A stretch of DNA of 6,861 nt from Acetobacteraceae bacterium. Lineage in GTDB: Bacteria; Pseudomonadota; Alphaproteobacteria; Acetobacterales; Acetobacteraceae. Shown here one piece after another: positions 1 to 5,008 of the stretch. The stretch is taken from contig CANFIE010000216.1 in the NCBI GenBank assembly GCA_947446625.1, forward strand, positions 1 to 6,861. The letters are read 5' to 3'. The notes below the pieces were generated by a model. The model did not search any database. It was not told where the DNA came from and saw only the letters and a list, made by a program, of their open reading frames with translations. Positions within the stretch are counted from its first letter, which is position 1, and each line of letters opens with the position of its first letter. The position numbers and the translations under genes are program-made.

Positions 1-1
1 C

Positions 2-259
2 GCCTGGGATGGCGCGCCGCTGCTGGTGGCGGCTGAGCGGGCCGGGGCGCCGCCGCTGGCGAAAGCGGTGCAGGCGGCGCGGGCGCCGCTGGCCTGGCTG
101 GTGGGGCCGGAAGGGGGGTTCGAGCGGGCCGAGCTTGACGATCTGCTCCGGCGTGCCTTTGTTTCACCTGTTGGGCTGGGGCCGCGCATCTTGCGGACCG
201 AGACCGCAGCCATCGCCGGCCTTGCCGCCTTGCAGGCGCTGGCGGGGGATTGGAACTAA
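2..259 (+). CDS. rsmE: 16S rRNA (uracil-1498-N3)-methyltransferase RsmE, C-terminal part (5' end outside window)
   Basis: The frame is open from the left edge, so the start codon and the N-terminal PUA-like domain lie outside the window; about 85 C-terminal codons are visible. They hold the two signature segments of the RsmE SPOUT methyltransferase fold: LVGPEGGF, with GPEGG at 104-118, and LGPRILRTETAAI at 176-214. In this family these segments form the trefoil knot that binds S-adenosylmethionine. The enzyme methylates N3 of U1498 in 16S rRNA on assembled 30S subunits, in the cytoplasm. The gene stops at TAA 257-259, and a second in-frame TAG follows one codon later at 263-265. gshA begins 57 bases downstream on the same strand, so the two may be co-transcribed. 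I recall the rsmE-gshA order from Rhodospirillales-type genomes, and it supports both calls. Identity is near certain; only the missing 5' end limits it. Confidence 0.93.
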   Translation, partial: AWDGAPLLVAAERAGAPPLAKAVQAARAPLAWLVGPEGGFERAELDDLLRRAFVSPVGLGPRILRTETAAIAGLAALQALAGDWN

Positions 260-316
260 CGCTAGATCACCGGCGCCTGCCCGATATTCGGGTTCCGGCA
301 AGAATGGAAACGCCGA

Positions 317-1663
317 ATGTCGAATCCCGGTGAGGCCGACCTCACGCCGATCACCTCGGTACGCCAGCTTGCGGAATGGTTCGCGGCGGGCAGCAAGCCG
401 CGCACGGAGTGGCGGATTGGCACTGAACACGAGAAATTCGGCTTTCGCCGGGGCGACCTGAGCGCGCCGGGGTATGCCGACCAGGGGATTCGCGCCCTGC
501 TGGACGGGCTGACGGTGCATGGCTGGGAGCCGATTCTGGACCGGGGGCTGCCGATTGGGCTGAAGAAGCCGGGTGGCGTCTCGATCAGCCTGGAGCCGGG
601 CGGGCAGTTTGAGCTTTCCGGCGCGCCGCTGGAGGATTTGCACGCGACGCAGATGGAGCTTGGGGCGCATCTGCGCGAAGTGGCGCGGGTGGCCGGGCCG
701 CTGGGCATTGGCTTCGCTGGCCTGGGCTTCCACCCGCTGGCCACGCGGGATGAGATGCCGTGGATGCCGAAGAGCCGCTACGCCATCATGCGGCGCTACA
801 TGCCCACCGTGGGTCGCATGGGCCTGGACATGATGCTGCGGACCTGCACCGTGCAGGCCAATCTGGACTTTGGCGACGAAGCCGACATGGTGGAGAAGCT
901 GCGGATTTCATTGGCGTTGCAGCCGATGGCGACCGCGCTGTTTGCCAATTCGCCCTTCACCGAGGGCAAGCCGAATGGCTACCGCACGCTGCGCGGCCAG
1001 GCCTGGGTGGAGACCGACCCGAATCGGACCGGGATTCCGGCCGTGGTGTTTGAGCAGGGCTTCGGGTTTGAGCGGTTCTGCGAGTGGCTGCTGGACGTGC
1101 CGATGTATTTCGTGATGCGCGACGGCAAGTTCATCGACGCCGCCGGGGCCAGCTTCCGCGACTTCATGGCCGGCAAGCTGGCGGCGCTGCCGGGTGAGCG
1201 GGCGACCATGGGTGATTTCGCCGACCATGTGACCACGGCCTTCACCGATGTGCGGCTGAAGCAGTTTTTGGAAATGCGCGGCAGCGATGTGGGCAGCGCG
1301 GCGATGATCGTGGCGCAGCCGGCCTTCTGGGTGGGGCTGCTGTATGACGACGCGGCGCAGAAGGCGGCCCGGGCGCTGACCCGCGACTGGGGCGCGGCCG
1401 AGTTGGCGGCGCTGCGCCAGGCGGTGCCGAAGACGGCGCTGGCCACGCTGTTCCGCGGCCGCAGCATGCGGGACTGGGCGCTGGAGGTGCTGGCCATTGC
1501 CCGCGATGGGCTGAAGGCGCGCGGCCTGGGCGAGGAAGTGTATCTGGCGCCGCTGGCCGAGATTGCCGAGAGCGGCATGACCCAGGCCGACCGCTGGTTG
1601 CAGCGCAGCGCGGCGCAATGGGGCGGCGATGTGCGGCCGGCGCTGGCGGCGGCGGAATTGTAG
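317..1663 (+). CDS. gshA: Glutamate-cysteine ligase, plant/alphaproteobacterial type
   Basis: A 448-residue protein that joins glutamate and cysteine with ATP to give gamma-glutamylcysteine, the first and usually limiting step of cytoplasmic glutathione synthesis. Family signatures visible in order: IGTEHEK (residues 34-40), SLEPGGQFELSG (91-102), MMLRTCTVQANLDF (172-185), ALFANSPFTEGKPNGYR (about 207-223), DVPMYF (260-265), AGKLAALPGE (285-294) and PAFWVGLLYDD further on. These match the plant-like class shared with alphaproteobacteria, not the enterobacterial GshA class, and the length is normal. ATG at 317 is preceded by a weak GGAAA (306-310). The ATG at 304 is out of frame, and an in-frame stop lies upstream at 263. 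Only two cysteines are present (C177, C255). The positions that carry the redox-switch CC2 disulfide in plant enzymes appear to be alanines (A275, A290). The gene for the second step, gshB, is not in the window. Function is secure from the motifs. Confidence 0.95.
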   Translation: MSNPGEADLTPITSVRQLAEWFAAGSKPRTEWRIGTEHEKFGFRRGDLSAPGYADQGIRALLDGLTVHGWEPILDRGLPIGLKKPGGVSISLEPGGQFELSGAPLEDLHATQMELGAHLREVARVAGPLGIGFAGLGFHPLATRDEMPWMPKSRYAIMRRYMPTVGRMGLDMMLRTCTVQANLDFGDEADMVEKLRISLALQPMATALFANSPFTEGKPNGYRTLRGQAWVETDPNRTGIPAVVFEQGFGFERFCEWLLDVPMYFVMRDGKFIDAAGASFRDFMAGKLAALPGERATMGDFADHVTTAFTDVRLKQFLEMRGSDVGSAAMIVAQPAFWVGLLYDDAAQKAARALTRDWGAAELAALRQAVPKTALATLFRGRSMRDWALEVLAIARDGLKARGLGEEVYLAPLAEIAESGMTQADRWLQRSAAQWGGDVRPALAAAEL

Positions 1664-1721
1664 GGTAGTTGAGGCTTGGGGGCCGGCCGATGATGCTGGC
1701 ACCCTGCGCGCCACGCTGGCC

Positions 1722-1727
1722 GAGGTG
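1722..1727 (+). promoter_or_regulatory. Ribosome binding site of the methyltransferase gene
   Basis: GAGGTG lies 5 bases before the ATG at 1733 and is the best Shine-Dalgarno match near this gene, so it fixes the start. No in-frame alternative start upstream has a comparable site. An unrelated reading frame stops with TGA at 1731-1733, overlapping this ATG as TGATG, the arrangement typical of translationally coupled genes. Confidence 0.6.
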
Positions 1728-1732
1728 ACCTG

Positions 1733-2962
1733 ATGCTGCCCGAGACGATTTTGCCGCTGCTGGCCGCCCCGGGCACCGACAAGCTGGAGCGGCTGGTGGT
1801 GGACACCCAGGTGGGCGGTACCCCGGCCTCGGGCTGGTTGCTGGACCGCCAGCGCCAGGTGGTGGCGCGGCTGCAGGGGTTTCGCTGGCACTTCCTGGGC
1901 TTTGATGCCGAGGCCGAGCGGCTGGCTGCGGTGGAGCGTGGGCGCAAGCCGGCCGAACTGCTGCCGGTGCCCCCCGCCATGGCCATGGCGCTGGATGATG
2001 CCCGGTTGGGCTGGCATGGGGCCTGGCAGGCCGTGGCCGCCGGGCGCATGGCCCCGGCCGCCGGCGATGCCCGGCTGCACCTGACCACGGATGCCGAGCA
2101 GTTGACGCTGCGCTTCATGGGTGGGGCCAAGGCTGGCGCAGTGGTGCTGGCGGTGAATGGCGTTGTGGTGCGCGAGGTGGAATTGCGCCGCCCGGCGGCC
2201 GGGCTGCCGGTGACCGTGGTGCTGGAAAGCCCGGGCGAGGGCCCCTGGCAGGTGGCAATGGCGGTGCGACCACTGGCCGAGGGCGTGCCCGCGGCCGAGC
2301 AGCGTGTGGTGCTGGCAGGCCTGGCCGAGCACAAGGGCCTGGCGCTGCCGGTGGCGCCGGCCTTGCCGCCATTGGCGGATATCGTGCCGCCGCCGCTGGC
2401 CGGGCTGGACCGGCTGCTGGGCGGGATGCCGGCCGAGGGCCATGCCCTGGTGATAGGCGGCGGCCCGGGGCGGATTGATGACCCGCGCTGCATTCACCTG
2501 GACTGGCTGGCCTATGACCATGCCGATGTGCTGGCCGACCCGGTGAAGCTGCCCTTCCGCAGCGGCAGCCTGGATGTGGTGCACAGCCACGGCACGCTGA
2601 ACCGCGTGGCGGACCCCAAGGGCTTCATGGCCGAGGTGCGGCGGGTGCTGAAGCCGGGCGGGCAGGCGCTGATTGGTGCCAATGCCTTCCATTGGCCGCG
2701 CTATGGCGGGCCGCATCTGGCGGATTTTTCCCCGCATGGGCTGGCGGTGCTGTGCAGCGGCTTTGCCGAATGCCGGCTGACCACCCAGGGCGGGCCGGCG
2801 GACCGCAGCGTGGCCATGCTGGCCATGGCCGGGGCCGATGCCGCGACCCTGGTGGCGCGCCAAGCCGGGCTGCGCCAGGCCTTGGGCGAGTTGCTGGCCG
2901 GGGCGCCGCCGACGCAGCAGATGGCGCTGGCGATTGCCTGCACCGCGCTGCTGCGGAAGTAG
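1733..2962 (+). CDS. Two-part protein with C-terminal SAM-dependent methyltransferase domain (type 11-like)
   Basis: 409 residues. The C-terminal half (about 236-345) reads as a class I, type 11-like methyltransferase. It has a glycine-rich loop LVIGGGPGR (239-247), an acidic end of strand 2 (D257), then DVLADPVKLPFRSGSLDVVHS (265-285) and the conserved EVRRVLKPGG (301-310). The pattern resembles methyltransferases found with surface-polysaccharide or glycan genes, but the substrate cannot be read from the sequence. The usual acidic residue of motif I is valine here (V240), a departure also known in active relatives. The N-terminal half (1-230) is not recognised. Residues 112-180 alternate hydrophobic and polar in a way that suggests a beta-sandwich, possibly a binding module, which is inference. 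No signal peptide or membrane segment is seen, so it is probably cytoplasmic. The gene follows gshA by 69 bases on the same strand; a functional link to glutathione is not implied. The methyltransferase fold is fairly sure and the role unknown. Confidence 0.8.
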   Translation: MLPETILPLLAAPGTDKLERLVVDTQVGGTPASGWLLDRQRQVVARLQGFRWHFLGFDAEAERLAAVERGRKPAELLPVPPAMAMALDDARLGWHGAWQAVAAGRMAPAAGDARLHLTTDAEQLTLRFMGGAKAGAVVLAVNGVVVREVELRRPAAGLPVTVVLESPGEGPWQVAMAVRPLAEGVPAAEQRVVLAGLAEHKGLALPVAPALPPLADIVPPPLAGLDRLLGGMPAEGHALVIGGGPGRIDDPRCIHLDWLAYDHADVLADPVKLPFRSGSLDVVHSHGTLNRVADPKGFMAEVRRVLKPGGQALIGANAFHWPRYGGPHLADFSPHGLAVLCSGFAECRLTTQGGPADRSVAMLAMAGADAATLVARQAGLRQALGELLAGAPPTQQMALAIACTALLRK

Positions 2963-3015
2963 TTTTCAGGGAGGGGTTGGCAACCTATGTGCCGCGAGAG
3001 GCACCGCAATACAAC

Positions 3016-3060
3016 TATTAGGAGAAAATATTAGGAGAAAGAACTATCCTTAGGCGAAAA
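3016..3060 (+). repeat. Three short direct repeats, TTAGGAGAAA-like, in an AT-rich spacer
   Basis: TATTAGGAGAAA occurs at 3016-3027 and again at 3029-3040 (period 13). A third, imperfect copy TTAGGCGAAAA lies at 3050-3060. The line 3001-3060 has 22 G/C of 60 (37%), against far higher values in the flanking genes. Each copy contains a purine-rich AGGAG/AGGCG core like a Shine-Dalgarno. The last copy runs directly into an ATG at 3060 that opens only an 11-codon frame ending at 3095. They could be a protein binding site, a relic of repeated ribosome binding sites, or slippage-derived. No function is assigned. Confidence 0.6.
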
Positions 3061-3171
3061 TGCTGCGAATGCACATTGATACGATTCCGTGTTGACTTCG
3101 ATTTCGCGCAAGAGTTGCATTCATCTGCGCTGATTCGCCGCTGTGGCGATTCGGCTCCAGGGACGCAGAAA

Positions 3172-3498
3172 ATGGGTCAAATCAAGCCTTGCACGCAAAA
3201 TGCCTTTGCGCAGCCAATGTCGGGTAAGCCGGAAGCGCTATTTCGCCGATTGATGCATAATCACGAGGATTTGGTCGGCTACGGGCTTTACGAAGGTGCG
3301 CAGGCGGTATTGCGGGCAGCGGAAATCGTGGCAATGCGTGTCGCTGGTGCGATCCGGCCCAACTTGGTGGACAGTGTGGTCAGTGCCCATCGGGCGCTGT
3401 GGTATCTCAGGCAGCTTGAAGCGCTGCGCCATGAACCATTCACCGAATCCGACGAGACACCCGCCTTGAGCGGCGCCTCGGACGGCTTCCCTGTGTGA
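3172..3498 (+). CDS. Small hypothetical protein (108 aa), orphan-like
   Basis: Not recognised. A mostly helical 108-residue protein, with its core at about residues 16-90, including PEALFRRLMHNHEDLVGYGLYEG and a stretch AHRALWYLRQLEALRHEP. It has one cysteine, no signal peptide and no clear membrane span. The frame is open back to a TTG at 3076, but I prefer ATG 3172. AGGGA (3159-3163) sits 8 bases before it, and codon third positions are 71/108 G/C from here but only 17/32 in the upstream extension. ATG 3217 is a weaker alternative with no good ribosome binding site. GC at third positions (66%) is clearly below that of the neighbouring genes, which fits recent acquisition or a non-coding origin. 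It sits alone between two convergent gene blocks and runs tail to tail with tldD; its stop codon lies within an inverted repeat. An antisense frame covers the same bases but has no better coding signal. Real gene: somewhat more likely than not. Confidence 0.45.
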   Translation: MGQIKPCTQNAFAQPMSGKPEALFRRLMHNHEDLVGYGLYEGAQAVLRAAEIVAMRVAGAIRPNLVDSVVSAHRALWYLRQLEALRHEPFTESDETPALSGASDGFPV

Positions 3499-3538
3499 GG
3501 CACGCAGGATTGCTAATCCTGCGGCAGCACCTCTCACA
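3494..3538. terminator. Stem-loop between convergent genes, possible bidirectional terminator
   Basis: A strong inverted repeat has GCAGGATT (3504-3511), loop GCT and AATCCTGC (3515-3522), an 8-bp perfect stem. An outer arm TGTGAG (3494-3499) pairs with CTCACA (3533-3538) across an asymmetric interior loop. It overlaps the stop codon (3496-3498) of the upstream small ORF and lies 22 bases past the tldD stop on the other strand, the expected place for a shared terminator. No T-run follows on either strand, so it is not a classical intrinsic terminator. The inner hairpin also has exactly the form of a tRNA-Ser anticodon arm, given as a separate finding. Confidence 0.35.
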
Positions 3539-3559
3539 ACACCCCGAAGCGAGCGGCGG

Positions 3560-4996
3560 CTAAACCGCCGTGCCGCCAACGGTAAGGCCGGAGAGTTTCA
3601 GCGTGGGCTGGCCAACGCCCACGGGCACGCCCTGGCCATTCTTGCCGCAGGTACCAACGCCGGGGTCCAGTGCCATGTCGTTGCCCACCATGGCCACCTT
3701 GGTGAGGCTTTCCGGCCCATTGCCGATCAGCGTGGCGCCCTTGACCGGAGCGCCGATGCGGCCGTCCTCGATGAGGTAGGCTTCCGAGGCGGAGAAGACG
3801 AATTTGCCGCTGGTGATGTCCACCTGGCCGCCGCCGAAATTCACCGCGTAGAGGCCGCGCTTGACGCTGCGGAGGATTTCCTCGGGCGCATGGGCACCGC
3901 CGAGCATGATGGTGTTGGTCATGCGCGGCATGGGGGCGTGGGCGTAGCTTTGCCGGCGGCCATTGCCGGTGGCGGGCACGCCCATCAGCCGGGCATTCTG
4001 GCGGTCCTGCAGGAAGCCGACCAGGATGCCATCCTCGATGAGGGTGGTGCGGTTGGTGGGGGTGCCTTCGTCATCCACGGTCAGGCTGCCACGGCGGTCG
4101 GGGATGGTGCCGTCATCCACCACCGTAACGCCCTTGGCGGCGATTTGCTGGCCGAGCAGGCCGGCGAAGGCGGAGGTGCCCTTGCGGTTGAAGTCGCCCT
4201 CCAGCCCGTGGCCGATGGCTTCGTGCAGCAGAATCCCGGGCCAGCCCGGGCCGAGCACCACTTCCATCTCGCCGGCCGGGGCGGGCACGGCCGCCAGGTT
4301 CACCAGGGCCTGGCGCAGGGCTTCGCGCACCGCGCCCTGCCAGGTTTCCGGCTGGATCAGGCAGGTATAGTCGTGCCGGCCGCCCAGGCCTTGGCTGCCG
4401 GTTTCGCGCCGGCCATCCTGTTCCACCACCACGGCCACGTTCAGCCGCACCAGGGGGCGGATATCGGCCATGCGGGCGCCGTCGGGGCGGAGGATCTGCA
4501 CCGCCTGCCATTCACCGAACAGCGAGGCCATGACCTGCTTCACCCGGGGGTCGAGCGCGCGGGCGAAGGCGTCGATTTCACCCAGCAGGGCGGTTTTGCT
4601 GCCGAAGGCCAAATGCGGCAGCGGGTTGGCGGCGGTGTAGAGCCTGGCATTGGTGGCACGCGGCGCCACGCTCAGCACGCCGGCATGGCCCTGGTGCACG
4701 GCGCGCACCGTCTCGGCGGCGCGGGCCAGGGCGGCTTCCGAGATTTCGCCGCCATGGGCGTAGCCGGCGGTCTCGCCGCTGATGGCGCGCAGGCCGAAGC
4801 CGCGGGTGGTATCAAAGGTGGCGGCGCGGATGCGGCCGTCATCCAGCGCCACGCTTTCGCTTTCACGGTATTCCAGAAACAGCTCGCCATCCTCGGCGCC
4901 GGCGAGTTCCCGCGCCACCAGGCGTTGGGTGGCGGCAAGGTCCAGTTCGGCGAAGAACAGGCTGTCGGTGGTGGCGAGGGCGGTGTCGAGGGGCAT
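3560..4996 (-). CDS. tldD: Metalloprotease TldD
   Basis: 478 residues, a normal TldD length. TldD pairs with TldE (PmbA) in a cytoplasmic zinc protease that trims unfolded peptides; in E. coli it matures microcin B17 and degrades the antitoxin CcdA. Residues below are counted from an ATG seven codons further upstream, at 5017. Visible are the HExxxH zinc site in HEAIGHGLEGD (H265, E266, H270), the late GTCGKNGQ segment whose Cys457 is the third zinc ligand in the family, and conserved blocks LFLEYRESES, TTRGFGLRAISGE, NFGGGQVDITSGKFVFSASEAY and KGATLIGNGP. I chose ATG 4996 because AAGGCGAG lies just before it and no ribosome binding site precedes 5017. ATG 5017 would overlap the upstream kinase gene by 11 bases. 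With 4996 the gap is 10 bases, so the two genes very likely share a transcript. The partner tldE is not in the window, as is common. Catalytic residues are intact. Confidence 0.95.
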   Translation of the reverse strand: MPLDTALATTDSLFFAELDLAATQRLVARELAGAEDGELFLEYRESESVALDDGRIRAATFDTTRGFGLRAISGETAGYAHGGEISEAALARAAETVRAVHQGHAGVLSVAPRATNARLYTAANPLPHLAFGSKTALLGEIDAFARALDPRVKQVMASLFGEWQAVQILRPDGARMADIRPLVRLNVAVVVEQDGRRETGSQGLGGRHDYTCLIQPETWQGAVREALRQALVNLAAVPAPAGEMEVVLGPGWPGILLHEAIGHGLEGDFNRKGTSAFAGLLGQQIAAKGVTVVDDGTIPDRRGSLTVDDEGTPTNRTTLIEDGILVGFLQDRQNARLMGVPATGNGRRQSYAHAPMPRMTNTIMLGGAHAPEEILRSVKRGLYAVNFGGGQVDITSGKFVFSASEAYLIEDGRIGAPVKGATLIGNGPESLTKVAMVGNDMALDPGVGTCGKNGQGVPVGVGQPTLKLSGLTVGGTAV

Positions 4997-5000
4997 GGGG

Positions 5001-5008
5001 CTCGCCTT
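5001..5008 (-). promoter_or_regulatory. Ribosome binding site of tldD, deciding its start
   Basis: Read on the minus strand, the kinase stop TAA (5009-5007) overlaps the sequence AAGGCGAG, followed by CCCC and ATG (4996). This purine-rich match favours ATG 4996 over ATG 5017, which is preceded only by a C-rich stretch. Ribosomes finishing the kinase gene would end within this site, so translation of tldD may be coupled to it. Confidence 0.5.

Noticed and set aside
280..292. Small hairpin CCCGA-TAT-TCGGG between rsmE and gshA
   Set aside because: Only 5 bp, no T-run, and the genes lie on the same strand 57 bases apart. A terminator or regulatory role is not supported.
908..2863. Very long open frame on the minus strand opposite gshA and the methyltransferase gene
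   Set aside because: GC-rich genes with third-position bias leave long open antisense frames. The translation is rich in H, Q, R and P without motifs, while the plus strand has clear enzyme signatures in both genes.
2990..3004. Hairpin GTGCC-GCGAGA-GGCAC just after the methyltransferase gene
   Set aside because: A 5-bp stem followed by a mixed sequence rather than a T-run. It could arise by chance, so it is not called as a terminator.
3092..3120. Possible sigma-70 promoter, TTGACT (3092-3097) with TTGCAT 17 bases later
   Set aside because: The -10 half matches only 3 of 6 consensus bases, so the site is too weak to call, though it is suitably placed upstream of ATG 3172.
3494..3560. A complete tRNA-Ser gene at the anticodon-arm-like palindrome
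   Set aside because: No acceptor pairing, D-arm or T-arm sequence is present on either side, so only the arm-like hairpin can be supported.
3238..3579. Minus-strand frame of 113 codons over the small hypothetical gene
   Set aside because: The plus frame has the better ribosome binding site and a third-position GC rise at its start. The antisense frame begins inside the tldD 3' end and shows no domain.
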